Assembly (NCBI RefSeq): GCF_001280005.1 | Contig: NZ_LGDW01000382.1 | Coordinates: 1-59,768, forward strand | Source: Streptomyces sp. NRRL WC-3618 | Lineage (GTDB): Bacteria > Actinomycetota > Actinomycetes > Streptomycetales > Streptomycetaceae | Direction of reading: 5' to 3' | DNA: 59,768 nt | Shown here: one piece after another, positions 8,118-16,523 of the stretch | How positions within the stretch are numbered: position 1 is the first letter of the stretch | Layout: each line of letters begins with the position of its first letter | Program-made: the position numbers and the translations under genes | Notes under the pieces: generated by a model | What the model was told of the DNA's origin: nothing | What the model saw: only the letters and a program-made list of their open reading frames with translations | The model's database searches: none

Positions 8118-8957
8118 ATGGCAGAGCGCCCGGAACGCAGGGCTCCGAAGACCCACACCGCGCAGGTCGTCCGCACGGAGCGGCTGACTCCGCACATGCA
8201 GCGCGTGGTGCTGGGCGGCGAGGGCCTCGCCGAGTTCTCAGCCGGCACCTGCACCGACCACTACGTGAAGCTGCTGTTCCCGGCCGAGGGCGTCACCTAT
8301 CCGCTCCCCTTCGACATGCAGCGCATCCGCGCGGAGTTCCCGCGCGAGCAGTGGCCGGTGACCCGCACCTACACGGTGCGCGCCTGGGACCCCGAACTGC
8401 GCGAACTGACCCTCGACTTCGTCCTGCACGGCGACGAGGGCCTGGCCGGCCCCTGGGCGATGCGCGTCCGGCCGGGCGACACGCTGGCCTTCGGCGGCCC
8501 CGGCGGCGCGTACGCCCCCGACCCCGACGCCGAGTGGCATCTGCTCGCCGGTGACGAGAGCGCGCTGCCCGCGATCGCCTGCGCCCTGGAGTCGCTGCCC
8601 GACGGCGCGAAGGCGTACGCCTTCGTGGAGGTCGCGGGACGCGAGGAGGAGCAGAAGATCGACTCCGACGTCGAGGTCCACTGGCTGCACCGCGGTGACC
8701 GCCCGCTGGGCCAGGCTCTCGTCGAGGCCGTACGCGCCCTGGAGTTCCCTGCGGGCCGGGTGCACGCGTTCGTGCACGGCGAGGCGGCCTTCGTGAAGGA
8801 GCTGCGCCGGCTGCTGCGCGTGGAGCGCGAGATCCCGCGCGAGGACCTCTCGATCTCCGGCTACTGGCGCCTCGGCCACAACGAGGACGGCTGGCAGGCG
8901 TCCAAGCGGGAGTGGAACGCACAGGTGGAAGCAGAGCAGGAGCCGACGGCCTCCTGA
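8118..8957 (+). CDS. Siderophore-interacting protein (FAD-dependent ferric-siderophore reductase)
   Basis: The 279-residue protein belongs to the ViuB/SIP flavoreductase family. It has the FAD-binding ferredoxin-reductase fold with TRTYTVRAWD (flavin-binding RxYT), FGGPGGAYAPD, and the C-terminal SIP domain (LLAGDESALPAIACALESLP, FVHGEAAFVKELRRLLR, SGYWRLGHNEDGW). Such proteins reduce and release iron from ferric siderophores in the cytoplasm using NAD(P)H or ferredoxin. ATG 8118 follows AGGGAGG, and an iron box lies just upstream. It stands alone with no siderophore synthesis or uptake gene nearby. Confidence 0.92.
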   Translation: MAERPERRAPKTHTAQVVRTERLTPHMQRVVLGGEGLAEFSAGTCTDHYVKLLFPAEGVTYPLPFDMQRIRAEFPREQWPVTRTYTVRAWDPELRELTLDFVLHGDEGLAGPWAMRVRPGDTLAFGGPGGAYAPDPDAEWHLLAGDESALPAIACALESLPDGAKAYAFVEVAGREEEQKIDSDVEVHWLHRGDRPLGQALVEAVRALEFPAGRVHAFVHGEAAFVKELRRLLRVEREIPREDLSISGYWRLGHNEDGWQASKREWNAQVEAEQEPTAS

Positions 8958-9020
8958 GTTCACCCTCGATGGCCGGACAGCCTCGAACTCCCCTCCCCAC
9001 CCCGCCGGTCCCTGCTCGCC

Positions 9021-9056
9021 CCTGAAGAGGCCTTGTCCTCAATCACCGGACGGGCC
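9021..9056 (-). repeat. Decayed copy of the dispersed intergenic repeat
   Basis: Read on the minus strand it resembles the GCCCGTCCGG...TTGAGGACAAGGCC core found at 25848 and 32635. It sits in the 224 bp between the siderophore reductase and the permease, where I see no gene. Confidence 0.55.
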
Positions 9057-9136
9057 GAGGGCGCCTGGGCCTACGTGAGGACTTGGGCCCCGTCTCGACA
9101 CGGCTGCGACATCCCTGCGAAACAGCGCATCCCTAA

Positions 9137-9156
9137 TTTCTGTCACCCGACAGGAA
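9137..9156. promoter_or_regulatory. TetR-type operator, copy 1 (permease gene)
   Basis: TTTCTGTC-ACCC-GACAGGAA is a near-perfect palindrome with the flank CCTAA. The same flank and left arm, with a perfect right arm, occur at 20671-20690 beside the tetR gene. The site ends 25 bp before the permease start, so the TetR protein should control the permease as well as the catabolic operon. Confidence 0.75.
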
Positions 9157-9181
9157 TTCCGCGCCGAAGGCAGGTCCCGCC

Positions 9182-10738
9182 GTGACCACGACCGCTCCCT
9201 CCGACGTACGCCCCGATCCGCCGGACCCGTCCGCGGACCACTCCCTCGCCGAGTTCGGCTACCCCCAGGAACTGCACCGCAGCCTCGGCCGGTACGCCTC
9301 GTTCGCCGCGGGGTTCTCCTTCATATCCGTCCTGACGACCGTCTTCCAGTTCTTCGCCTTCGGGTACGCGTTCGGCGGCCCCGTCTTCTTCTGGGCCTGG
9401 CCGGCCGTACTGATCGGCCAGTTGCTGGTCGCCGCGTGCTTCGCGGAACTGGCCGCGCAGTACCCGATCTCCGGCGCGATCTACCAGTGGTCGTCGCGGC
9501 TCTCCAACCTCACCTTCGGCTGGTTCGCCGGCTGGATCATGGTGATCGGGCAGATCGTGGTGGTCGCGGCGGCAGCCCTCGCGCTCCAGGTCGTCATGCC
9601 GGCCATCTGGTCCGGCTTCCAGCTGGTCGGCGACGACCCGGCCCCCACCTCGGCGAGCGGCGCGGCCAACGCGGCGATCCTCGGTGTCGTCCTGCTGGCC
9701 CTGACGACCCTGGTGAACGTCTTGGACAACCGCGTGATGTCCCTGATCAACCGGGTCGGCGTGACCGCCGAGATCATCGGCGCCGCCCTGATCATCGTGC
9801 TTCTGTTCACCCACTCCGAGCGCACTCCCGGGATCACCTTCCACACGGGTACGGCACTGGAGTCAGGCCTCTTCGGCGCGCTGCTGGTGGGTTCGTTCAC
9901 GGCGGCATACGTGATGATCGGGTTCGACAGCGCGGGCGAGATGAGCGAGGAGACGCACAATCCCCGGCGTACCGCGCCCCGCACGATCCTGACCGCGCTC
10001 GCCTCGGCGGGCCTGCTGGGCGGCCTGATCATCCTCGCCGGCCTGCTCGCCGCACCGAGCCTCACCGACGGCCGGCTCGGCGTCGAGGGCCTGAGCTACG
10101 TCCTGACGAGCAGCCTCGGCGACGGGGTGGGCCGCGCCCTGCTGGTCGACGTGGTGGTGGCGATCGCGGTGGCGACCCTGGCGATCCAGACGGCGGCGTG
10201 CCGGATGCTGTTCTCGATGGCCCGCGACGGCCAACTCCCGTTCTCGGCCCGCCTGGCCAAGGTCAACCCGCGCACGGGCATGCCGAGCGCTCCGGCCGTG
10301 GTCGTCGGCGTCCTGGCGGCCGCCCTGCTCCTCCTCAACTTCGCGTCTCCGGAAGCGTTCCTGGCCATCGGCACCACGTGCATCGTGATGCTGTACCTGG
10401 CGTACGCGATGGTCACCGGCCCCCTCCTCGTCCAGCGCGTGAAGGGCACCTTCACCGCCGACGGCACCGACGAGACCGGCAAGCCCCTCTTCTCCCTGGG
10501 CCGCTGGGGCATCCCGGTGAACGTCCTCGCCCTGCTCTACGGCCTGTTCATGACCGTCAACCTGGCCTGGCCCCGGGCAGCGGTGTACGACCCGGCGGGC
10601 GGGCACTGGTACTTCCAGTGGTTCACGGTGCTGTTCTTGGTGGTCACGGTGGGGGGTGGGGTGCTGTACCGGCTGCTGCGCGAACGACGCGTGCACTCCA
10701 CGCAGCCTGATCCGGCGCTCTCCGCAGCGGCTCCGTAG
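9182..10738 (+). CDS. APC-superfamily permease, probably for urea/guanidine-type nitrogen compounds
   Basis: The 518-residue protein has about 12 or more membrane segments and APC family features: an N-terminal EFGYPQELHRSLGRYASFAA lead, AGFSFISVLTTVFQFF, GFDSAGEMSEETHNPRRTAP in the middle, and FSMARDGQLPFSARLAKVNP. These are the marks of amino acid/GABA/choline-type permeases. The GTG start at 9182 has a modest AGG. Its operator matches that of the DUF1989/urea carboxylase operon 11 kb away. Permeases of this kind are often annotated as urea-carboxylase-related. The substrate (guanidine, an amino acid or a urea derivative) is inferred only from this shared control. Confidence 0.88.
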   Translation: MTTTAPSDVRPDPPDPSADHSLAEFGYPQELHRSLGRYASFAAGFSFISVLTTVFQFFAFGYAFGGPVFFWAWPAVLIGQLLVAACFAELAAQYPISGAIYQWSSRLSNLTFGWFAGWIMVIGQIVVVAAAALALQVVMPAIWSGFQLVGDDPAPTSASGAANAAILGVVLLALTTLVNVLDNRVMSLINRVGVTAEIIGAALIIVLLFTHSERTPGITFHTGTALESGLFGALLVGSFTAAYVMIGFDSAGEMSEETHNPRRTAPRTILTALASAGLLGGLIILAGLLAAPSLTDGRLGVEGLSYVLTSSLGDGVGRALLVDVVVAIAVATLAIQTAACRMLFSMARDGQLPFSARLAKVNPRTGMPSAPAVVVGVLAAALLLLNFASPEAFLAIGTTCIVMLYLAYAMVTGPLLVQRVKGTFTADGTDETGKPLFSLGRWGIPVNVLALLYGLFMTVNLAWPRAAVYDPAGGHWYFQWFTVLFLVVTVGGGVLYRLLRERRVHSTQPDPALSAAAP

Positions 10739-10765
10739 CCTCGACCGCCGTAGCTCGTCGACCAC

Positions 10766-10814
10766 CCCTGATGCGCTTTCCGGCTCCTGGCAGGAGCCGG
10801 AAAGCGCATCAGGG
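10766..10814. terminator. Very long perfect hairpin between convergent genes
   Basis: A 24-base arm at 10766-10789 is exactly complementary to 10791-10814 around a single central G. It lies between the convergent permease and terpene-synthase-like genes (stops at 10738 and 10831), so it can serve both strands. No U-tract is present. Confidence 0.85.
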
Positions 10815-10830
10815 CGTATCCGGACACCGG

Positions 10831-12555
10831 TCAGCGCGCTTGAGTGACGACGGCCTGAGCGTCGCTGGCGCCCTGCGCCTGGGAAACGATGTCCGCGATG
10901 TGCGCGCCGAATGTCAGGGTGATGTGGGGGTGTGCCGCCGTGGAGTACATGTAGATGTCGAGGGTGAGCTCCTCCGGCCGGTCGAAGGCGGGCAGGACGC
11001 GCCACCATGCCGCACGGGCCAGGTCGGTGAGGGTGCCGAGGTCGTCTTCGGAGCATTCGGCGGCCAACGCGTAGACGCCCAGGGTCAGCGCCGCGACCAC
11101 GGTGGTGCCGGGATCGAGGTGTTTCCGGTCGGCGTGCCAGCCGAGGGCGGTGGGTGAGAGCTTCGCCAGACGGGTGACTGCCCGCGCCGCCACCTCCGGA
11201 GGGATCACATCGACAGCCCCGGTGAGGGTCAGGGCGGTGTACACGATCTCCCTGGCGTCGGCGTCCGTGCCGCTCAGGTCGGTCCGGGACAGGTGCGGGC
11301 AGTCTTCGGCGTCGAGGTAGAAGCAGGGACCGCAGCGGGGTGCGGCTCGGCACACCCGGCAGTCGTGCTCGCTCACGGCCCCCCATCCGTAACCGTGCTG
11401 GGCCATGGGTCCCACCGTGGCCCACAGGTCGCTGCGGTGCCCCCAGAGGGTGTAGGAGACGCCCGCGCATCCGGCGAGGAAAGTGCGGTCGTCCCTGGTC
11501 AACGATCCGTCGGCGACCTTCGCGGCCATGGCCGGCAGGAGGTGCCCCAGCCCCACCAGCCAGGTGACCAGGGTGTCGGCGCCGTGCCGGCCGTCGCCAT
11601 AGAGGCGGGCACCGTTGCCGACGTCGCCGGTGTAGGTGTCGATGGCGAGGTCGTGAATGTCGTTGACCATCTTGGAGATGCTGAAGTAGGCCCTGCCCGC
11701 GTGCGACACACAGGCACGGTCCGCCAGCGTGGGCAGCCCCATGTCCAGGGCGTACCACTCGCAGATCATGGCGTTCGCCGACGGGTAGTACGGAACTTCT
11801 GTCCGCAGGACAGGGACACCCAGTTCGGGATACCCGGTGATGCACCTGCCGCGGTGCTTGGCCATGACGCTGGACTTCCGGGCCATCAGGATGTGCCGTA
11901 CGGCAGCGGTGAGCGACAACTGCTGCTGGGCCGCGCGGATTTCGGCGATGGCGACGGCATGCCAGTCCTCGAGTTCACCACGGACGTACCTGCCCCAGTC
12001 GGTCGTCGAGGCGAGGTCGCAGTACATGCCCTGACGGGCCGCTTCGCGGTCCGGTTCGAACACCCGCCAGGCGAGCAGCCAGCCGAACAGGGTCTGCGGC
12101 ACGAACAGTTGCACTGGTATGCGTATCTGCGCCGCCAGTCGTTCGATCATTGTTCGAGGAACGGGTTCCTCCAGATCGAGCGGACAGCCCTTCTTCTTCC
12201 ACTGCTCCCCGCACTGACTTGCCAGCTGAAGCCATCCTCGCTGGGACCCGTCCCGGGAGGGCTGCTCGTGGGTGCCGCGACGGGGCGCGTAGGCCTGCAT
12301 CGCCCGGTGCCACAGCTGGATCGTCCGGCGTACGTCGGTGCGGTCCGGCCGGGAGAGCGCCAGACCGGAGGCGAGGTCGGCGGGTGGTTCCCCGTCGGAC
12401 GCGGGCGCGCGGTGCCGTTCCGCTGCCGAGAGCTTGGACCAGTACGCCTTGCGTACTCCCTGCATGATGATGCCGTCAGGCTCGCGAGAGGCCGGACCTG
12501 GCTGGTTCGGGACCCGTCCTTCGGGGGCCAGAGTGTCGCCGGGCAGCTCAATCAT
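10831..12555 (-). CDS. Unusual terpene-synthase-like protein with Cys-rich segment (function unknown)
   Basis: The 574-residue protein is not one I recognise by name. Residues about 298-306 read NDIHDLAID, followed by TYTGDVGN. This lines up with the NSE metal motif (NDxxSxxxE, then GDxxN) of class I terpene synthases, with Asp in place of Ser and Glu. An Arg (LRTEVPYY) lies about 47 residues upstream, where the pyrophosphate sensor normally sits. The first acidic motif would be the degenerate VFEPDRE near 165-171. After the core comes HDCRVCRAAPRCGPC plus a further Cys, a C-x2-C-x5-C-x2-C pattern that could bind Zn or Fe-S and is foreign to terpene synthases. The protein is much longer than the usual 330-400 residues. 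ATG 12555 has AGGAG eight bases upstream. No prenyltransferase or P450 is adjacent. Confidence 0.5.
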   Translation of the reverse strand: MIELPGDTLAPEGRVPNQPGPASREPDGIIMQGVRKAYWSKLSAAERHRAPASDGEPPADLASGLALSRPDRTDVRRTIQLWHRAMQAYAPRRGTHEQPSRDGSQRGWLQLASQCGEQWKKKGCPLDLEEPVPRTMIERLAAQIRIPVQLFVPQTLFGWLLAWRVFEPDREAARQGMYCDLASTTDWGRYVRGELEDWHAVAIAEIRAAQQQLSLTAAVRHILMARKSSVMAKHRGRCITGYPELGVPVLRTEVPYYPSANAMICEWYALDMGLPTLADRACVSHAGRAYFSISKMVNDIHDLAIDTYTGDVGNGARLYGDGRHGADTLVTWLVGLGHLLPAMAAKVADGSLTRDDRTFLAGCAGVSYTLWGHRSDLWATVGPMAQHGYGWGAVSEHDCRVCRAAPRCGPCFYLDAEDCPHLSRTDLSGTDADAREIVYTALTLTGAVDVIPPEVAARAVTRLAKLSPTALGWHADRKHLDPGTTVVAALTLGVYALAAECSEDDLGTLTDLARAAWWRVLPAFDRPEELTLDIYMYSTAAHPHITLTFGAHIADIVSQAQGASDAQAVVTQAR

Positions 12556-12678
12556 CTGAAGCACTCCTTCGATCGAGGCTCTGTGGTAGGTGCACAGTGC
12601 GTGTCAGCGAGTGGTGCGAAGTCAGGAGCTCGGTGGTTCGGAAGGGGGGAAGGGGCTCGTACGACAGCGCGGCTCCGC

Positions 12679-12972
12679 TCAGTTGCCCGCGAGCGGTCCG
12701 CCGTGGAGGTGGGGCTGGTCAATCTGCCGGAAGTCGGCCGCGGAGGGGACGGTGGTCGGTAGCATCGATTCCACCGGTCCGGTCGGCTCCGCCCGTGGCA
12801 AGCACTGCCTCGTCCGCAAAAGACACATCGAGCAAGGCAGGACCCCGATTCGTCCGGGCCGGCCAGATCCGACGGAGCACAGGACACTGTCGCGACGCCG
12901 GGCGGTCAGATGGTGCGGCGCGTCCGCGTGGGGCTGTGCCGCGCCCCGCAGGGCGAGGGGAAGAAGGACCAT
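12679..12972 (-). CDS. Weak candidate small ORF upstream of the terpene-synthase-like gene
   Basis: This 97-residue frame starts at ATG 12972 with GAGGG seven bases upstream and ends 123 bp before the terpene-synthase-like gene on the same strand. It begins MVLLPLALRGAAQPHADAPH and has a few cysteines in the middle (VLPCSMCLL). I recognise no domain. Third-position GC is moderately high, but the composition is not decisive, so it may be noise. Confidence 0.2.
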   Translation of the reverse strand: MVLLPLALRGAAQPHADAPHHLTARRRDSVLCSVGSGRPGRIGVLPCSMCLLRTRQCLPRAEPTGPVESMLPTTVPSAADFRQIDQPHLHGGPLAGN

Positions 12973-13653
12973 GGAATTGCCCTCGCGCAGATCGTGAGTC
13001 GGACCCTGGTCCACAGACATCGCCTCACGCACCCGGCCCCGCAGGAAGAGCACGCCACTCCAAGGCGGCATGTGCGACCTGGACGAGCGCTCTAACTGTG
13101 CCATCCGCAAGCCACGAGCGGAAGCCACTCCTATACGCAGTGATGCGTACGCGGCCTACGACGTGCGCCCCCAAAGAGGGATACATACCTCGCCTACCCG
13201 CCCATCCGGACACGACCTACGCGTTTCACCTCGAACACGCGCCAGTTGTACCTACTCCCGCGAGACGCGCGCTTCTCCACACCCCGTCCGCGCCCTGGTC
13301 AGGTGCGCGGTGGCCGTGATCGGCCCGGCGGGGGGCGCGGACGCCGGCCTGACGCGCCCTCAACCGTAGCGTCAGAGCCGCAGGACGAAACCCGTCGTTC
13401 CAGCGGATCACCGTCCACTGGAGGCGCCCCTCCGCCTGGCCGAAAGACAACGCAAGCCCGACAGGACCGGTTCAAGCCATCGACCGCCGCACGCACGGGC
13501 CGCACCCTCGCCGTCCGGCCACGCCGCAAGATGCGGGGTCCACGCCGGGCCGGCCATCCGGCCCGCCCCGACCCGTCCGGGCATCAGTACGATTCCAGCC
13601 AAGGGGCGCAAAGAGGGCGCATCGTTTTTCGGACGTACCGCAGCGCCCCCGCC

Positions 13654-13676
13654 CCGACAGTGCCCCGTCGTAGGCT
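13654..13676 (+). promoter_or_regulatory. Promoter of the pseudouridine synthase gene
   Basis: TAGGCT at 13671-13676 is a good -10, five bases before GTG 13682 and eight before ATG 13685, so the message is probably leaderless. CCGACAGTG at 13654-13662 sits exactly eight bases upstream. This recalls the PafBC-type spacing, but the TGTC core is changed to CGAC. Confidence 0.45.
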
Positions 13677-13681
13677 TCGTC

Positions 13682-14626
13682 GTGATGAGACGCCGTACCC
13701 CTCCCCCGCCCTCTCCCCTGCCGCAGCGCGACGGGGTGGATCCGGTACGTGTGCGTTTGCCGGCCGGGGACGAGTGGGCGACCGTACGGGATCATCTGGT
13801 GGCGCGGCTGGCGGCCGGGGCCGGGGTGATCGACGGGATGCTCGACGCCGGGCGGATCGTGGGCATCGACGGCCTTCCGGTTCCGCGAGACATGCCGTAC
13901 GTGCCAGGGATGTTCGTGTGGTTCCACCGGGACCTGCCCGACGAGGAGCGGGTGCCGTTCGAGGTCGGCATCGTGTACCGGGACGAGCACATCGTGGTGG
14001 CCGACAAGCCGCATTTCCTGGCCACCACCCCACGCGGCAGTCACGTCGCCGAGACTGCCCTGGCGCGACTGCGGAAGCAACTGGGCGTCCCAGCTCTCGG
14101 CGCGGCGCACCGGCTGGACCGGCTGACGGCCGGGCTGGTGCTGTTCGTCGTGCGGCCCGAGGAGCGCGGCGCGTACCAGTCGCTGTTCCGGGACAGGCGA
14201 GTCGCGAAGGAGTACGAGGCTGTGGCGCCGTACGCCCCCGAGCTGATTCTTCCCCGTACCGTGCGCAGCCGAATCGTCAAGGAGCGCGGGGTCCTGGCGG
14301 CCCGCGAGGTCGAGGGCGAGCCGAACGCCGTCAGCCGCGTCGAAGTTCTGGAGCACCAAAACCGGCGAGCCCGGTACCGGTTGACACCGCGTACCGGGCA
14401 GACACATCAACTGAGGGTGCACATGAGCTCGTTGGGGGTGCCGATCCTCGGTGATCCCCTCTACCCCGTGGTGACCGGCCCCGTGGCGGTCGGTGACTTC
14501 CGGCGCCCGCTCCAACTGCTGGCGCGGGTGCTGGAGTTCACCGATCCGGTCACGGGGCGCGAGCACCGGTTCGTCAGCCCGCGCACGCTGCGGGCCTGGT
14601 CGTCCTACGACGACTGGGCCGGTTGA
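13682..14626 (+). CDS. RluA-family pseudouridine synthase
   Basis: The 314-residue protein isomerises uridine to pseudouridine in rRNA or tRNA. The catalytic region is AAHRLDRLTAGLVLFV with Asp146 in the HRLDRxTxG motif. IVYRDEHIVVADKPHFLATT and the late RTGQTHQLRVHMSSLGVPIL-GDPLYP block are also typical of RluA. The N-terminal S4-like part (VRDHLVARLAAGAGVIDGML) is present but divergent. GTG 13682 or ATG 13685 are the start choices; a -10 element just upstream suggests a leaderless message. It is convergent with the P450/conservon operon. The target nucleotide is unknown. Confidence 0.9.
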   Translation: MMRRRTPPPPSPLPQRDGVDPVRVRLPAGDEWATVRDHLVARLAAGAGVIDGMLDAGRIVGIDGLPVPRDMPYVPGMFVWFHRDLPDEERVPFEVGIVYRDEHIVVADKPHFLATTPRGSHVAETALARLRKQLGVPALGAAHRLDRLTAGLVLFVVRPEERGAYQSLFRDRRVAKEYEAVAPYAPELILPRTVRSRIVKERGVLAAREVEGEPNAVSRVEVLEHQNRRARYRLTPRTGQTHQLRVHMSSLGVPILGDPLYPVVTGPVAVGDFRRPLQLLARVLEFTDPVTGREHRFVSPRTLRAWSSYDDWAG

Positions 14627-14817
14627 CGCCCTCTCTTGCCCGAGGGCAGGAGATTCCGGTCCGCACCGCTACGCGGTACCACCTCGGGTTCCTGCTTCAC
14701 TGGCCCTTGCCGGTCTCCGGGGAGCTCGGTCTCACAGGGGCCTCCACAGGCGTCACTTCCCGCCCGTCCGGCGGTAGATCCGACAACTTCGCCGTCGGAT
14801 GAGGCGATCTCAGCCAT
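14605..14817 (-). pseudogene. Probable 3' remnant of an IS200/IS605-type tnpB and its right end
   Basis: The minus-strand frame here reads DACGGPCETELPGDRQGPVK then QEPEVVPRSGADRNLLPSGK. This resembles the tail found after the zinc-ribbon end of many actinobacterial TnpB proteins (ACGG...PVKQEP...). No upstream RuvC or zinc-finger domain survives; the P450 gene lies there instead. The stop overlaps the end of the RluA gene by 22 bp. The sequence is also hairpin-rich, as expected for the right end that yields the guide-type RNA in these elements. Identification rests on remembered tail similarity. Confidence 0.4.
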
Positions 14818-14918
14818 GCCGCTGCGGCCCTCCGGGCCGCAATGGACAGGATGCACTTCACCTCCACCCTGAAGGAGGAGCACTGGGCAAGTGTTCGGTA
14901 GCCCGGTATTCGGTCGGC

Positions 14919-16406
14919 TCAGTCGCCGCGCCACCAGCGCAGGAGGCGTCCGAACAGCCCGGGCCGGCCGGCCGGTTCGGGTGTCGCCACCGGCGCGGTG
15001 GGCTCCGCGGTCGCGGGTTCTGGAGCGACCGGCTGTGGCCGTACGGCACCGACCGGCATGTCCTTCGAACGCTGTGGCGGCAACGGGTTCATGGAGGGCA
15101 GCTGCATGACGTCCTGCGGAGGCCTCGGCATGAACTTCACCGGCAGTTCCACCAGATGCCGGTTCGAGATGGACGACCGCCAGTTCAACTCGTCCTCGTC
15201 GCAGTCGAGTTGGATGTCGGGAACGCGGTTCAGCAGCGCGTCGACGCCGACATCGGCGATGGCGCGGCCGATGTCCTGGCCCGGACACTCGTGGGGACCG
15301 CCGCTGAACGCCAGGTGGGAGCGGTTGCCCTGCATGTTGGCCTTGAGGTCGGGACGCACGCGCGGGTCGACGTTGCCCGGCGCGATACCCAGGATGAGGC
15401 CGTCGCCCTTGCGGATGCGCTGGCCCCCGAGCTCGGTCTCCTGCTTGGCGAAGTACCCCAGGATGGCACTGAACGGCGGCTCGTCCCACATGGACTGCTC
15501 GACCGCCTGGGGCACCGTCATCTGACCGCCGTTGAGCCGGGCGCGGAACCCCGGGTCGGTGAGCACCACCCGCAGTACGTTGGCGAGAAGGTTGGCGGTG
15601 TTCTCGTACGCGGCGATCAGCACAAGGCGAAGGTGGTGGCCGACCTCCTCGTCGTTGAGCCTCGCCGGGTGATTGATCAGGTGGCTGGCGAAGTCGTTCC
15701 TGGACTCGACGCGGCGGCTGGCAGTGAGCCGCATCAGGGCGTCCATGATGTATTCGTTGCTGGCGATCGAGGTCTCGGTGCCCTTGAGCAGGTCGCGGGC
15801 GGCCTGCACGATCCGGTCGTTGTACTCCTCGGGCATACCGAGAACCTCGCACATCACCGCCATCGGCAGGTGCTCGGCGAACTGGGCGACCAGATCGGCC
15901 GTGCCCTTCTCGCAGAACTTGTTGACGAGGTGCTGGCTCGCCCGGTTGATGTGGCGGCGGATGCCCCGGTGGTCGATGGTCGACATGGCGCCGGTGACCG
16001 CGCCACGCAGCCGCAGGTGCTCGTCTCCCTCGGCGTGGCTGCACATGGGCTGCCAGGCGATGATCGGCATGAGCGGATGATCGGGCTTGATCGTGCCGTC
16101 GTTCAGGGAGGTCCACAACCGGGGGTCGCGGGAGTACTGCGAGGGCGTGCGCACCATGTGCATGTTCTCGCCGTGGCCGAGCACGACCCAGACCGGTACG
16201 TCGTCGTGAAGCAACGCGGGGGCCACCGCACCGTGTTCGGCGCGGAGTTTCTCGTACACGGCTCCCAGGTCCTCCGCCTCCGGGCCGTACAGCCGGCGCA
16301 GTCCGCCTGGGCCGGTGCCGAGGCCGAGGCCGTGGGCAGGGCACCCCGGGGGCGGATCGAGGGCGGCGTCGTGGGTGCCGGTCAGGGAGTGGGGGTCAGG
16401 CGTCAC
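14919..16406 (-). CDS. CYP157-like cytochrome P450 lacking the ExxR motif (conservon-associated)
   Basis: The 495-residue P450 has the haem-ligand loop FSGGPHECPGQDIGR with Cys374 and the I-helix AAYENTANL at 265-273. At the K-helix, where ELLR is expected before PP, it has QSMW (304-307), so both the Glu and Arg of ExxR are missing. This is the known peculiarity of the Streptomyces CYP157 family, which is linked to conservons. A Pro-rich C-terminal extension of about 80 residues ends in RLLRWWRGD. GTG 16406 has GGAG eight bases upstream; ATG 16463 is the longer alternative. It follows cvnD by 117 bp and is the P450 member of the operon. Its substrate is unknown, and it may need an external partner or have a non-oxidative role. 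Confidence 0.88.
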   Translation of the reverse strand: MTPDPHSLTGTHDAALDPPPGCPAHGLGLGTGPGGLRRLYGPEAEDLGAVYEKLRAEHGAVAPALLHDDVPVWVVLGHGENMHMVRTPSQYSRDPRLWTSLNDGTIKPDHPLMPIIAWQPMCSHAEGDEHLRLRGAVTGAMSTIDHRGIRRHINRASQHLVNKFCEKGTADLVAQFAEHLPMAVMCEVLGMPEEYNDRIVQAARDLLKGTETSIASNEYIMDALMRLTASRRVESRNDFASHLINHPARLNDEEVGHHLRLVLIAAYENTANLLANVLRVVLTDPGFRARLNGGQMTVPQAVEQSMWDEPPFSAILGYFAKQETELGGQRIRKGDGLILGIAPGNVDPRVRPDLKANMQGNRSHLAFSGGPHECPGQDIGRAIADVGVDALLNRVPDIQLDCDEDELNWRSSISNRHLVELPVKFMPRPPQDVMQLPSMNPLPPQRSKDMPVGAVRPQPVAPEPATAEPTAPVATPEPAGRPGLFGRLLRWWRGD

Positions 16407-16523
16407 TGTGATCGCTCCGAAACTGAAGTGGATCCGGTGTGTGAGGAGTTGACGGAATGTCATACGGGTGAACGACGAAGTGCGGGTTTCGGGTGGTGGC
16501 TCGCCGAGCGTGCAATGCCGCTG

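Larger units (their letters stand above)
12556..13681. other. Gene-poor accessory stretch of about 1.1 kb
   Basis: No gene of a family I know lies here. GC and codon bias are more irregular than in the flanking core genes, and many short frames overlap on both strands. One minus-strand frame (12679-12972) is listed separately as a weak candidate. The 3' end carries the pseudouridine synthase promoter. The mixed composition suggests decayed or inserted DNA. Confidence 0.5.
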
